A DNA stretch of 64,000 bases from Acholeplasmataceae bacterium. GTDB lineage: Bacteria; Bacillota_I; Bacilli_A; Acholeplasmatales; Acholeplasmataceae. How positions within the stretch are numbered: the first letter of the stretch is position 1; each line of letters begins with the position of its first letter. Below the pieces are notes generated by a model that saw only the letters and a list, made by a program, of their open reading frames with translations, was not told the origin of the DNA and did no database searches. The DNA lies in contig JAIOQX010000002.1 of assembly GCA_021108415.1 (NCBI GenBank), positions 1 through 64,000 of the forward strand, given 5' to 3'. Below, in pieces: positions 7,120 to 16,361 of this stretch. The translations under genes were made by a program, and so were the position numbers.

Positions 7120-9204
7120 ATGTTTAAAAAATTATCAAGACCAACAAAATGGTTAGTTTCACTGCTTTTAGTTGTATTATTAGCAAGTTTGGCTGCTTCA
7201 TTGGTTCAAAACTCATTTTTTTCAGTAAAAGTTGACACAATTAGTTTTGAAACAGAAAATGGAGAATTAGCGGGTTATTTATATACACCAAGAGGTGTAG
7301 ATGATGCAAATCCTGCTCCTGCTGTTATTTTGACCCATGGATATTTGAACAATGCTGAAATGCAAGAAATTGGTGCGATTGAGTTATCACGAAGAGGATA
7401 TGTTGTATTAGCCTTTTCAATGTATGATCATGGAGATTCTGAATGGGAAACTCCAGCAGCATTTAACTTCTTTGTTAGAAGTGTATATGATGCAGTACAG
7501 TACATGTATGATCAAGATTATGTATTAAAAGATTCATTAGGAAATGCTATGATTGGTGTCAGTGGACACTCAATGGGTGGATTTTCTTCTGAATATGCTG
7601 TGATATTTGATGAAATGGATGCTGTCACTAATGGATATCGTAAGATTGCAGCTTCATTATCAGTTGGTGCAGATTTTAGATACATCGGTGTTGCTGATCC
7701 TGCTAGTATGTTTGCTACAAGATCTAGTGGTGTAATCGCAGCTCATTATGATCAATTCTTCTTTGATAGTATAACTGCTGGAACTGATGGTTCAGTTAGA
7801 TACAAAGATTATACAAAAGATCCAGTTGGATTAGACTTTTTAGGTAGAACTGCTGAAGGTACAGCTGAAGCTGGTACATTCTATAGCAGAGATGGCGGCC
7901 AAAGAGTCATATATACACCAGATGAAACACATCCTCAAAATACTTGGTCATTAGAATCAGGTGCAGCAACTATTGATTTCTTTGAAACTGCTTTTGAATT
8001 CCAACTTGACTTATATGGTTTAGATGACTTAGAATCTTATGGTGTTCAAACAGGAATGACTGGACAAACTTGGTGGCTTAAAGAAGCATTTACACTTGTT
8101 GCTTTAGTTTCTTTAATCGCAATGTTAATTCCTGCATTTACTTTAGTTTCTTCATTACCAATATTTAAAAAAGTTTATGCAAATAATCTACCTTTAGAAA
8201 TTGAAGACTCTATCGTTCCAGTAAGTAAAGAAAAGAAATATCTCAAAGCATTAATCGTTATCATTAGTATTTTAATTAGTTTCTACTATATCGTAGGCTT
8301 AATGGATCGTTCAGGTGACCTAGTACCTTTATCTAATGCAATGCATTATATCATGGCTGGTGCTGTTGTCATTATCATTGCTATGTGGATCGCTACTGCT
8401 GTTTCAAGTACTACAGAAGCTAAACATGAAAAGATGATAAAAACAGCTCAAAAAGCTACTTTAGGTGCTGTGACAGTTATCCTTATAGCTTTAGCATTTA
8501 GATTCTTCTTAAACAATACACAACTATTTACGAACGTTTACTACTGGAGTGCTCCATCTGTAAATACAATCGTTTATTGGGCTATCGGTAGTGCTGGTTT
8601 AATTTTATTAGTTGTATTTGGTACAACTCCAATGTTTAATGCGGGTCAAGAAGTTGACAACCCTTATGGTCTTAAAGCTTCATACAAACAAGTAGGAGCA
8701 AGTTTATTAACTGCTTTAGTTCTTGCATTTGGTTTATTATTTGTTGTAGCACTTGTTGGTTGGATTTTCTTAACTGACTTTAGATTCTACACTTATGCTA
8801 TCCAAATCTTTAATTCTCAACAATTTGTTGCAGCATTAAGATATATTCCATTATTCTTTATTTATTACTTTGCTGCTGGTATTACTGTTTATGTAAATAC
8901 TAAAAACATTAAAGGTTGGTTAGGTGATGTATTTGCAGCATTCTTACTAGCTGGTCCAGTACTTATTTTCTTAGTTTATAACTACTTTGTATTATATAAT
9001 ACTGGTGTTGCTGCTTATCCAACATTCTCATTAAGTGCAATTTTAACTGTTGGATTAGTTCCTACATTATCATTTGCTGGTATTTTAATGAGAAGATTCT
9101 CACAAAAAACTGGTAACATTTGGACAGGTGTCATCTTTAGTTCTGTATTCTTTACATTGATTACATTAGCGAATACAATTGTATATCAACTTACAATAGG
9201 ATAA
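7120..9204 (+). CDS. Membrane-anchored alpha/beta hydrolase with a polytopic C-terminal domain
   Basis: The protein (694 aa) starts with an uncleaved signal anchor (about residues 12-30). An alpha/beta hydrolase domain (about 40-300) follows, with the oxyanion segment LTHGYLNNAE near residue 70, the nucleophile elbow GHSMGG with Ser151, and a likely catalytic His in DETHPQNTW. After residue 320 come about nine hydrophobic helices. The hydrolase part should face outside; an esterase, lipase or peptidase role cannot be told apart. AGGGAG precedes the start. Upstream lie a consensus promoter, a cre-like site and an early terminator, which suggests regulated expression. It appears monocistronic. 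Confidence 0.8.
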   Translation: MFKKLSRPTKWLVSLLLVVLLASLAASLVQNSFFSVKVDTISFETENGELAGYLYTPRGVDDANPAPAVILTHGYLNNAEMQEIGAIELSRRGYVVLAFSMYDHGDSEWETPAAFNFFVRSVYDAVQYMYDQDYVLKDSLGNAMIGVSGHSMGGFSSEYAVIFDEMDAVTNGYRKIAASLSVGADFRYIGVADPASMFATRSSGVIAAHYDQFFFDSITAGTDGSVRYKDYTKDPVGLDFLGRTAEGTAEAGTFYSRDGGQRVIYTPDETHPQNTWSLESGAATIDFFETAFEFQLDLYGLDDLESYGVQTGMTGQTWWLKEAFTLVALVSLIAMLIPAFTLVSSLPIFKKVYANNLPLEIEDSIVPVSKEKKYLKALIVIISILISFYYIVGLMDRSGDLVPLSNAMHYIMAGAVVIIIAMWIATAVSSTTEAKHEKMIKTAQKATLGAVTVILIALAFRFFLNNTQLFTNVYYWSAPSVNTIVYWAIGSAGLILLVVFGTTPMFNAGQEVDNPYGLKASYKQVGASLLTALVLAFGLLFVVALVGWIFLTDFRFYTYAIQIFNSQQFVAALRYIPLFFIYYFAAGITVYVNTKNIKGWLGDVFAAFLLAGPVLIFLVYNYFVLYNTGVAAYPTFSLSAILTVGLVPTLSFAGILMRRFSQKTGNIWTGVIFSSVFFTLITLANTIVYQLTIG

Positions 9205-9217
9205 CTAAACTAAAATT

Positions 9218-9254
9218 AAAGGCCTTTTAGCAATATATTTTGCTAAAGGCCTTT
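9218..9254. terminator. Bidirectional terminator between convergent hydrolase genes
   Basis: AAAGGCCTTTTAGCA and TGCTAAAGGCCTTT form a long stem with one bulged base, with A and T tracts on both sides. It serves the plus-strand hydrolase and the minus-strand hydrolase. Confidence 0.85.
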
Positions 9255-9259
9255 TTTAT

Positions 9260-9913
9260 TTATACGAATCTTTTTATAATTGATGTTAGATCATCTTTAT
9301 CAACAATATAATCATCATGCGTTTTATGTTCTAAAATGAGCAGCTCAGATTTTTTGATCATGTGATGTAATTTTTGAGTATGCCTAGACTTGATCACATC
9401 ATGTTGTCCTACTACTATTAATGTTTTTACATCAATTTTCTTTATAGTTTTTTTTGTTATTTTAGGTTCTTCTAACATAAGTTTCACTAATGGATTAAAT
9501 GTTTTCTTATAAGATTTTAAAATAGCTTTATAAGTCTTTTTATCTAAACCTTTGTAATGATAGTTTGTTCCACATAAAATCATTTTATCAACTAAATTAG
9601 GTGCCTTTATTGCAAGCTTTAAAGCGATAACTCCACCATCGCTAAATCCAAGTATGCTGGGTTTATTTATATGTAGTTTATTGATAAACTCATATAAATC
9701 TTCTGTCATCGCATCATATGATACATTAATGTGTTTACTGCTTTGTCCGTGATTTCTACTATCAATTGCATATATCTGATAAGTATCTTTTAAAGTTTTT
9801 ACTAGGCAGTCAAAAATATGAAGATCTTCTTGATTACCATGAATCAAAATTAAAGGTCTACCATTTCCAATGATTTCGTAATTTATTTTAACATTTGTTA
9901 ATTTTATATGCAT
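9260..9913 (-). CDS. Alpha/beta hydrolase
   Basis: A soluble single-domain alpha/beta hydrolase of 217 residues. It shows the oxyanion motif LILIHGN (residues 21-27), AIDSRNHGQS (49-58), nucleophile elbow GFSDGG with Ser91, an acidic residue in VVGQHD and a C-terminal His in HKTHDD. The start is placed at 9913 because AGGTGACC lies five bases upstream; an earlier in-frame start at 9952 has no such site and falls in the terminator region. Substrate is not predictable; the fold resembles esterase or haloperoxidase-type enzymes. Confidence 0.85.
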   Translation of the reverse strand: MHIKLTNVKINYEIIGNGRPLILIHGNQEDLHIFDCLVKTLKDTYQIYAIDSRNHGQSSKHINVSYDAMTEDLYEFINKLHINKPSILGFSDGGVIALKLAIKAPNLVDKMILCGTNYHYKGLDKKTYKAILKSYKKTFNPLVKLMLEEPKITKKTIKKIDVKTLIVVGQHDVIKSRHTQKLHHMIKKSELLILEHKTHDDYIVDKDDLTSIIKRFV

Positions 9914-9941
9914 AAGGTCACCTAAAGTTATTTTAACATAG

Positions 9942-9976
9942 AAAAAAAGCAATCATATGATAATGATTGCTTTTTC
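9942..9976. terminator. Terminator after the L25 gene, symmetric
   Basis: The arms AGCAATCAT (9948-9956) and ATGATTGCT (9963-9971) carry A and T tracts on both sides. On the minus strand it ends the L25 transcript just before the next gene. Confidence 0.8.
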
Positions 9977-9989
9977 TAATGTTTTTTGA

Positions 9990-10604
9990 TTAAACTTCTT
10001 CAGATTCTTCTTCTGATTCATCGTCACCAGTTTCGTATTCAATACCTTCTTCAGCTTCTTCAACTTCTTCAGGAGCTTCATGAGCTTCTTTAATCATGAA
10101 TACAACTTGTTCTAAATCTTCATTGATTGTTACACCTTCTGGTACATTGATGTCTTTAATGTGGATTGCATCATCCATTTTCATTTCAGCTACATCAAAT
10201 TCAAAACTTGCAACACCACTACCTGATAAATATTCACAATCAATCGTAGACAATACAACTTGAACATATAATCTTTGCTTATCAAGTTCGTCTTTACCAT
10301 GAATTACTACTGGAATACTTGCAGAAATTGTTTCATCTGCAGCAATTCTGTGGAATTCGAAATGAATGATATCGTTTGGTCTTAAAATATTTGTTACAAC
10401 ATTCTTAATATATACATTATGCATTTCGCCGTCTAATTCAGCTTGAAACGTCATTGATTTACCATATTGGGCAAGTGCATCTTTAAAGGTTTTATCAGCT
10501 ACTTCAATATTAGTCGAATCAATAGATTTACCATACATAACACCAGGGATCATTCTGTCTTTTCTGACTTCACGAAGTGATCTGGTTCTTAAATTTATTT
10601 TCAT
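9990..10604 (-). CDS. rplY: Ribosomal protein bL25 (Ctc/TL5 type)
   Basis: The 5S rRNA-binding protein of the large subunit in its long Ctc form (204 aa). The N-terminal L25 domain (about residues 1-90) begins MKINLRTRSLREVRKDRMIP and contains VMYGK; the C-terminal beta domain (about 95-175) carries the conserved IHIKDINVPEGV. A very acidic tail of about 30 residues, mostly Glu, closes the protein. AGGAGG lies a few bases upstream of the start. It has its own promoter, whose -35 overlaps an inverted repeat at 10655-10682. Confidence 0.95.
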   Translation of the reverse strand: MKINLRTRSLREVRKDRMIPGVMYGKSIDSTNIEVADKTFKDALAQYGKSMTFQAELDGEMHNVYIKNVVTNILRPNDIIHFEFHRIAADETISASIPVVIHGKDELDKQRLYVQVVLSTIDCEYLSGSGVASFEFDVAEMKMDDAIHIKDINVPEGVTINEDLEQVVFMIKEAHEAPEEVEEAEEGIEYETGDDESEEESEEV

Positions 10605-10636
10605 CTTTTTACTTCCTCCTAGTTTTTACTGTAAGT

Positions 10637-10682
10637 ATTTTACCATAATATCGTCTTAATGTCTATGTATAGACGTATTAAG
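10637..10682 (-). promoter_or_regulatory. rplY promoter with an overlapping inverted repeat
   Basis: An extended -10 TGGTAAAAT (TAAAAT at 10637-10642) lies 17 bases from TAGACA (10660-10665). The -35 falls within an inverted repeat with arms CTTAAT-GTCTA (10655-10665) and TAGAC-gt-ATTAAG (10670-10682). There is no T tract after it, so an operator is more likely than a terminator. Confidence 0.45.
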
Positions 10683-10688
10683 TTGTTC

Positions 10689-11993
10689 TTATTTTACGAT
10701 TTTTAGTATTATTTTTGATATATTTTCATTGATAAAACTATCAACGTCGAGTTTAACATTTTTATAATCAATTTCTATAGTTTTATTCTCTTTTGGTATA
10801 TGACCTAAAAGATAGATATATAGACCTCTTATGCTATGATATTTCTTTGGTTTTTCTTCTAAATTGAGGCCAAGATACATATTAATATCTCTAATTGAAG
10901 TGTTAGCTTCTATGAGATATGTATTTTGGTTTATCTTTTTGATTTGTTTTTCAATTAAATCATGTTCATCATAAATGTTTCCAACTATTTCTTCGATGAT
11001 ATCTTCAAGTGTAACAATACCCTCAAATCCACCATGCTGATCAATAAGAAGTGCTATATGATGATTTTCTATCTGCATATCTTTAAAGAGTTTACTTATC
11101 TTAATATCTTTAGGTACATAATAAGGTGGTCTTAACAATGTTTTTATGTTTAAAGTTTCTAAATCATTTCTCACAACATAATCCATGATGTCTTTAACAT
11201 GAATGATACCTAATATATGCTCAATATCATGATCATAAATTAAAACTCTTGAATATTTTGAATTTACAATGCTTAATAGGATATCTTTTTTATCACGATT
11301 AATGTCAACACCATAAGTTTTTGTTCGAGGTGTTTTAATCGAATTTGCATTGATATCATCAAATTTAAATATATTTTCTAACATTTCTTTTTCTTGTTTC
11401 TTATATAAACCTTGAACTTGCCCTAAGTTAATTAAACGTCTAATTTCATCTTCTGTAATCGATTCAGCTACTACATCTGGTTTAAATCTAAGTATTTTTA
11501 AAACAAATTTAGTAGATATAGACAATAACCAAACAAATGGTTTAGTAACAATCATCACTACATATACAGCTTTAATAGATATTAGTGCAAACTTATTTGG
11601 ATTTTCTAGAGCTAACTTTTTAGGAACTAATTCACCTAAAACTAATGTTAGAAAAGATAAGATCAATGTAATGATCACAACAGCAAGACTTGTAGAAATT
11701 GTGATGCCCATATTTGAAAACATATCGACTAGTGTTGATGAAAGTCTAGCACCTGCGAGTGCACTTGACATAAATCCAGCTAATGTGATTGCAACTTGGA
11801 TAGTTGATAAATACTTAGTCGAATCTTGGGTAACTTTTAATACAAGTTTTGCGTTTTTATTACCTTTTTGAGCAAGATTCTTCATTTTTTGTTTTTTCAT
11901 GGAAACTAATGCCATCTCGCTCGCTGCAAAAAAACCATTAATCCCAATTAATATCATAAGTAATATCGCTAATGCACCAATACTATCAAACAT
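10689..11993 (-). CDS. DUF21 and CBS-domain membrane protein (CorC/HlyC-like), copy C
   Basis: The third paralogue (434 aa) has a DUF21 membrane domain (about 1-195, motif FFAASEMALVS near residue 22), a CBS pair (about 210-330) with IIGIIHVKD-like ILGIIHVKD, and a CorC_HlyC domain. Unlike copies A and B it is monocistronic and has a short leader without a terminator. AGGTGAG precedes the start. Its N-terminus and CBS region look closer to copy B than to copy A by eye. Divalent cation homeostasis is the likely role. Confidence 0.88.
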   Translation of the reverse strand: MFDSIGALAILLMILIGINGFFAASEMALVSMKKQKMKNLAQKGNKNAKLVLKVTQDSTKYLSTIQVAITLAGFMSSALAGARLSSTLVDMFSNMGITISTSLAVVIITLILSFLTLVLGELVPKKLALENPNKFALISIKAVYVVMIVTKPFVWLLSISTKFVLKILRFKPDVVAESITEDEIRRLINLGQVQGLYKKQEKEMLENIFKFDDINANSIKTPRTKTYGVDINRDKKDILLSIVNSKYSRVLIYDHDIEHILGIIHVKDIMDYVVRNDLETLNIKTLLRPPYYVPKDIKISKLFKDMQIENHHIALLIDQHGGFEGIVTLEDIIEEIVGNIYDEHDLIEKQIKKINQNTYLIEANTSIRDINMYLGLNLEEKPKKYHSIRGLYIYLLGHIPKENKTIEIDYKNVKLDVDSFINENISKIILKIVK

Positions 11994-12040
11994 ATACTCA
12001 CCTCGTCTTACTTATATTTTAACATGATAAACATGAAATG

Positions 12041-12066
12041 AAAAGGTCCTCAAAAAATGAGGACCT
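12041..12066 (-). terminator. Terminator after RNase P RNA
   Basis: AAAGGTCCTCA and TGAGGACCTTT form an 11-bp stem on the minus strand, followed by an interrupted T tract (TTTTCATTT). It directly follows the P1 helix of rnpB. Confidence 0.7.
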
Positions 12067-12070
12067 TTAC

Positions 12071-12426
12071 AAAGTCAATGTGCATAAGCCATGTTCTGTA
12101 GCCCTAAAAGGGTGTGACCATTTATCTCTACATAAGTAGCGTAATTTAGCTTTGTTTCGCTATCCTACGTTCCCCTACCAAATTTGGGTTTCTAGCTTGA
12201 GGGGTTTACCTCGTTTCATTTACTTATTTCTAAGTAACTCGTTTCTGTGGCACGTTTTGCCATAGATCATCGCTATAAGCATTAGATCATCTGACGCCGT
12301 TACATCTGATGATGTACCCTAAGTTATTGTTTCCTTAGGCACAAACACTACATTCATTTCAGAATGTGCTAGCATGGACTTTCCTAACCTATGAAACCAT
12401 AGGCTTGGTCACCTTCCATTGACTTT
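12071..12426 (-). ncRNA. rnpB: RNase P RNA, bacterial type B
   Basis: The catalytic RNA of RNase P, about 356 bases. The ends pair as a perfect 10-bp P1 (12071-12080 with 12417-12426). The minus strand contains the conserved GGAAAGTCCATGCTAGC near the 5' end and ACAGAACATGGCTTA near the 3' end, which pair as P4 and its surroundings in all bacterial RNase P RNAs. The insert pattern fits the type B form of low-GC Gram-positives. An extended -10 TGATAAAAT (12432-12437) places the transcription start at about 12426, in agreement with the P1 boundary. Confidence 0.95.
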
Positions 12427-12431
12427 AATTC

Positions 12432-12440
12432 ATTTTATCA
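12432..12440 (-). promoter_or_regulatory. Extended -10 promoter of rnpB
   Basis: TGATAAAAT on the minus strand (TAAAAT at 12432-12437) lies 7 bases before the 5' end of P1. The whole promoter fits between the pnp stop codon and rnpB or overlaps the pnp end. Confidence 0.5.
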
Positions 12441-12458
12441 TAGTTTTAATTCTATTGA

Positions 12459-14585
12459 TTATTTAAGTGCTGCTTTTCTTGATAAATCGATACGACCTTT
12501 ATCATCAACACCAATACATTTAACTAAAATTTGGTCTCCTATTGAAACGACATCTTCAGTCTTTTCTACTCTTTCTTTTGCAAGTTTAGAGATGTGAACT
12601 AAGCCTTCAGTACCTGGCCAAATTTCAACGAAACATCCGAATTTTTCAACTCTTGTTACTTTACCTTCATATACTTTTCCAACTTCAGCTTCTTTAACTA
12701 AGTTTTCGATATATGCTTTTGCAAGTTTAATATATTTAGAATCTTGATGCATTAAGAAGACACGACCATCTTGTTCAATATCAATCTTAATTTGATTAAA
12801 GTCTTCAATCATCTTAGTGATAATCTTACCACCAGCTCCAATAACGTCTCTAATCTTATCAGGATTAATTCTAAACATTGCAACTTTCGGTGCATAATCT
12901 GATAATTCTTCTCTGTTTGTTGCAATAATTTCATTCATATGTTTTAAGATATGTAATCTTGAATGTCTAGCTTGTTCTAATGCTTCTTTTAAGATTTCTT
13001 TAGTTATACCTAAAATCTTAATGTCCATTTGAAGCGCTGTAATACCTTTTTCAGTTCCAGCAACTTTAAAGTCCATATCGCCTTCATGATCTTCCATACC
13101 TTGAATATCAGATAAAATTGTGTAGTTATCTCCATCTTTGATTAATCCCATTGCAATACCTGCAACTGGAGCTTCAAGAGGTACACCTGCAGCCATTAAA
13201 GCCATAGATCCTGCACAAATTGTAGCTTGTGAAGATGAACCATTTGATTCTAAGATTTCTGATACAACTCTAATTGTATATGGGAATGTTTCTTCATCAG
13301 GTAAGACTTGAAGAAGCGCACGTTCACCTAAGGCACCATGTCCAACTTCTCTTCTTCCAACAAATCCGTAACGTCCAGTTTCACCAACACTAAATGGTGG
13401 GAAATTGTAATGTAGCATAAAACGTTTTCTATCTAACATACCTAATCCATCAATAAATTGACTTTCCCCTAAAGCTCCTAATGTTACAACACCTAATGCT
13501 TGAGTTTGACCTCTTGTAAATAGTGCTGAACCGTGTGCTCTTTTTAAAATATCAATTCTTGAATCTAATGGTCTAATTTCATCAACTTTACGTCCATCAG
13601 GGCGAACTTTATCTTCAGTAATTAATCTTCTTACTTCTTTTGTTACAATTTGATCAACAACAGTTTTAACTTGTTGAATATAATTTTTGTGTGCTTTTTC
13701 ATCAAAAACTTTTACACCATTCATTTCATTAAAGAAACCTTTAGTTTTAAAGTTTTCAACTGCGCTTTCTTTGATTTCATCAATTTTGCGATATCTTTCT
13801 AATTTATCAAATAAAGATACTGCAGCAATTAAATCATCAAAACAAAACTCATGAACAGCTTTTCTTACAACATCTTCAATTTCAAATACTTGATAATCCA
13901 TTTTTTCTGGTTTGATTTCAGCAATAATTTTTTCTTGGAATGCGACTAATGCTTTAATTGCATCATGACCAAATAAAATCGCGTCTAACATTGTATCTTC
14001 ATCTACTTGTTTTGCACCAGCTTCAACCATGTTAATTGCATCTTTAGTCCCAGCAACGATTAAGTCAATTTTGCTTTGTTCTAATTGTTCAGGTGTTGGA
14101 TTTACAATAAATTGATCATCAATCATCCCAACAGTTACACCAGCAACTGGGCCATTAAAAGGTATATTTGAAATACCTAACACGAGTGATGATCCAAATA
14201 ATGCTGCCATTTCAGATGTTGCTTCTGGGTCACTACTTAAGACTGTATTAATGATTTGAACATCATTTTTAAATCCTTCAGGAAACATAGGTCTTAATGG
14301 TCTATCGATTAGTCTTGATGTTAAAGTTTCATGTTCTGATGGTCTACCTTCTCTTCTTAAAAATCCCCCAGGTATTTTACCACCTGCATATAATTTTTCT
14401 TGATAAATGACCATCAATGGGAAAAAATCCATAGGTGATGGTTCTGTTTTTGCAGTGACTACAGATAATACTGTAGAATCACCATAATTAATGAATGCTG
14501 AACCATTTGCTTGTTTAGCGACTTCACCAATTTCAACACTAAATGGTCTACCACCAAGTGTTGTTTCGAATACTTTTTTACTCAT
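12459..14585 (-). CDS. pnp: Polyribonucleotide nucleotidyltransferase (PNPase)
   Basis: A phosphorolytic 3'-to-5' exoribonuclease of 708 residues, normal length. It has two RNase PH-like cores separated by the helical domain, then a KH domain with [10 protein letters not shown] (near residue 565) and a C-terminal S1 domain (about 625-700) containing [19 protein letters not shown]. The segment [14 protein letters not shown] and [16 protein letters not shown] are typical PNPase signatures. It lies between rpsO and rnpB, and the rpsO-pnp order is widely conserved, though here each gene seems to have its own signals (rpsO terminator at 14697-14723). Confidence 0.97.
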   Translation of the reverse strand: MSKKVFETTLGGRPFSVEIGEVAKQANGSAFINYGDSTVLSVVTAKTEPSPMDFFPLMVIYQEKLYAGGKIPGGFLRREGRPSEHETLTSRLIDRPLRPMFPEGFKNDVQIINTVLSSDPEATSEMAALFGSSLVLGISNIPFNGPVAGVTVGMIDDQFIVNPTPEQLEQSKIDLIVAGTKDAINMVEAGAKQVDEDTMLDAILFGHDAIKALVAFQEKIIAEIKPEKMDYQVFEIEDVVRKAVHEFCFDDLIAAVSLFDKLERYRKIDEIKESAVENFKTKGFFNEMNGVKVFDEKAHKNYIQQVKTVVDQIVTKEVRRLITEDKVRPDGRKVDEIRPLDSRIDILKRAHGSALFTRGQTQALGVVTLGALGESQFIDGLGMLDRKRFMLHYNFPPFSVGETGRYGFVGRREVGHGALGERALLQVLPDEETFPYTIRVVSEILESNGSSSQATICAGSMALMAAGVPLEAPVAGIAMGLIKDGDNYTILSDIQGMEDHEGDMDFKVAGTEKGITALQMDIKILGITKEILKEALEQARHSRLHILKHMNEIIATNREELSDYAPKVAMFRINPDKIRDVIGAGGKIITKMIEDFNQIKIDIEQDGRVFLMHQDSKYIKLAKAYIENLVKEAEVGKVYEGKVTRVEKFGCFVEIWPGTEGLVHISKLAKERVEKTEDVVSIGDQILVKCIGVDDKGRIDLSRKAALK

Positions 14586-14696
14586 AATATAAAATCTCCT
14601 TCATTTTATATGTTTTCTCATATAATTTTTTATTATTTAACCTTATATATAATACCATATTTTTATAGTATTTCCTACTAAATTGAGGATAAATCG

Positions 14697-14723
14697 AAAA
14701 AAAAAGACTGCTTTCGCAATCTT
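14697..14723 (-). terminator. Terminator of rpsO
   Basis: The minus strand reads AAGATTGC-GAAA-GCAGTCTT followed by nine T residues. The stem begins at the rpsO stop codon. Confidence 0.85.
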
Positions 14724-14993
14724 TTATCGACGTAATCCTAATTTTTGAATTAGTGCTTGATAACGTTCTACATCTTCATGACGTAAATACTTTAACAAAC
14801 GACGTCTCTTACCAATCATCATGTATAAACCACGACGAGAGTGGAAATCATGAATGTGTTTTTGTAAATGTTCGTTTAGAGAAGCGATTTCTGCAGATAG
14901 TACAGCAATTTGTACTTCTGGAGATCCTGTATCTCCTTCTTTGATTGCATTACCTTTGATGATTTCTTGTTTTTGTTCTTTTGTTAGTGCCAT
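14724..14993 (-). CDS. rpsO: Ribosomal protein uS15
   Basis: A primary 16S rRNA-binding protein of the small subunit platform (89 aa, normal size). It shows the S15 signature: [17 protein letters not shown] near residue 20, then [25 protein letters not shown] lies upstream of the ATG. The leader of about 60 bases can fold (see the rpsO leader entry), which fits autoregulation by S15 seen in other bacteria. Confidence 0.97.
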   Translation of the reverse strand: MALTKEQKQEIIKGNAIKEGDTGSPEVQIAVLSAEIASLNEHLQKHIHDFHSRRGLYMMIGKRRRLLKYLRHEDVERYQALIQKLGLRR

Positions 14994-15053
14994 TTTCTTT
15001 CCTCCTTCGAATAACTAAAGTATGGGTCGGCTGTCCCGAAACCTTGTTACCGC
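14994..15053 (-). promoter_or_regulatory. Foldable rpsO leader, possible S15 autoregulatory site
   Basis: The leader can form an outer GTAAC/GTTAT helix around an inner hairpin with CGG-GACAG-CCG closed by GG/CC, just before the Shine-Dalgarno GGAGG. Ribosomal protein S15 represses its own mRNA through unrelated leader folds in several phyla. Whether this one binds S15 is inference. Confidence 0.35.
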
Positions 15054-15059
15054 CTTTTT

Positions 15060-15087
15060 ATTGTAACATTTTTTTGTAAAAATGCAA
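15060..15087 (-). promoter_or_regulatory. rpsO promoter
   Basis: TTGCAT (15082-15087), a 16-base spacer and an extended -10 TGTTACAAT (TACAAT at 15060-15065). Confidence 0.5.
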
Positions 15088-15095
15088 CATTTTAA

Positions 15096-15419
15096 CTAAA
15101 TTTTAATAAACTGATCAACATTTAAGACAAATACAGTTGCTCCACCTACTTCAACTTCTATTGGAAGTGAAGAAAATGAACCAAATTCATTAACAATCGT
15201 ATTTGGAACTAGACGTGATCTCTTTTTACTATGGGCCTCTATAACTTCTAGTGCTTGTGGCACTTTTTCATCATTTACACCAATCATAAAAGTGACATTA
15301 CCAGCTCTTAAAAAGCCTCCGGTTGAAGATAATCTTGTTGAAAAGAATTTTTCTTTAACTAATGCTTTTTGGACTTTATTTGCGTCATCATTAGACACAA
15401 TCGCAATAATCATTTTCAT
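15096..15419 (-). CDS. darA: Cyclic di-AMP receptor DarA (PstA/YaaQ), PII-like
   Basis: A small cytoplasmic PII-like trimeric protein (107 aa) that binds c-di-AMP in Firmicutes. Recognised by MKMIIAIVSNDDANKVQKAL, then FFSTRLSSTGGFLRAGNVTFMIG, which includes the nucleotide-binding STGGFLR loop (near residues 31-37), and the C-terminal strand EVGGATVFVLNVDQF. The start follows GGGGTG. It implies c-di-AMP signalling in this organism; the cyclase and the other targets are not in the window. Confidence 0.93.
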   Translation of the reverse strand: MKMIIAIVSNDDANKVQKALVKEKFFSTRLSSTGGFLRAGNVTFMIGVNDEKVPQALEVIEAHSKKRSRLVPNTIVNEFGSFSSLPIEVEVGGATVFVLNVDQFIKI

Positions 15420-15458
15420 ATGAACACCCCTATTCTATATCTATATTATAGCATATTT

Positions 15459-16352
15459 TTAAAGTTTTGTTAGTGATCTTACCATTTGTTCATCTTTTTT
15501 CAATTGAACAATTAATGCATCTTTTGATGGGAATCTATATTCTGGTCTTAAATAGTGAAGAAAAGTTATTGCAACTCTTTTATCGTATATATCTTGATCA
15601 AAATCAAGAATAAATATTTCTAAGCGTCTAGCTTCACTAAAATTGATGGTTGGATTGTTTCCGATGTTAGCCATTGCATGATATGTTTTGTTATTAACTA
15701 AAATTTTAACGTAATATACACCCATCCGAGGTAGATAATAATTTCCAAAATCAATGTTTGCAGTCGGATATCCTATCCCTCTACCTATTTTATGGCCATG
15801 CATGACCGTACCATAAATTTGATAATGTCTATTTAAAAGCTTTCTTGCTGATCCAAGATCACCTTGGATTAAAAAATCTTTTACATAAGTAGTTGATACT
15901 CTAGTATGATTATAGACTAGATCATCTAAGACATCTACAACAAAGTATTTCTTTAATTCGTTAATATCTCCAATACCACGATAGGCAAATCTAGCATCTC
16001 TACCAATGACTAAGCGTTTTACGGATATGCTTTTAAGGAAATTTATAAATTCCATAACATTTAATTTTGAAAATGCTTCATCAAATTTAACAATAATCGC
16101 ATAATCCAATGGGTATTGTGAAAATAACTCAATTTTATCTCTTTTTTGAGTCAGTGTTCTAAAAGGTTTCTTTCTAAGTATTTCAGATGGATGAGGATCA
16201 AATGTTAAAATTGCATGTTTAGTATCTTTATATCTTAAAACACGATTAATAAGCTGTTGATGACCTAAATGCAAGCCATCAAAATTACCCATTGTAATCG
16301 TTAAGTCTTCAGTATTTTCAATTTTATCATACGTGTTGTAAAAAATAATCAT
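15459..16352 (-). CDS. ribF: Bifunctional riboflavin kinase/FMN adenylyltransferase
   Basis: This enzyme makes FMN from riboflavin and FAD from FMN. The N-terminal nucleotidyltransferase domain has TMGNFDGLHLGHQQLI with the HxGH-type HLGH near residue 27, and the C-terminal flavokinase domain has GRGIGYPTANIDFGN near residue 190. Length (297 aa) is normal. It follows truB by nine bases on the minus strand, a pairing common in Firmicutes. FMN from this enzyme would also be the precursor for any flavinylated protein. Confidence 0.95.
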   Translation of the reverse strand: MIIFYNTYDKIENTEDLTITMGNFDGLHLGHQQLINRVLRYKDTKHAILTFDPHPSEILRKKPFRTLTQKRDKIELFSQYPLDYAIIVKFDEAFSKLNVMEFINFLKSISVKRLVIGRDARFAYRGIGDINELKKYFVVDVLDDLVYNHTRVSTTYVKDFLIQGDLGSARKLLNRHYQIYGTVMHGHKIGRGIGYPTANIDFGNYYLPRMGVYYVKILVNNKTYHAMANIGNNPTINFSEARRLEIFILDFDQDIYDKRVAITFLHYLRPEYRFPSKDALIVQLKKDEQMVRSLTKL

Positions 16353-16361
16353 AACAATCTC

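Noticed and set aside
9948-9971. Operator for the small hydrolase gene
   Set aside because: A/T tracts on both sides of a strong short stem make a terminator for rplY the simpler explanation.
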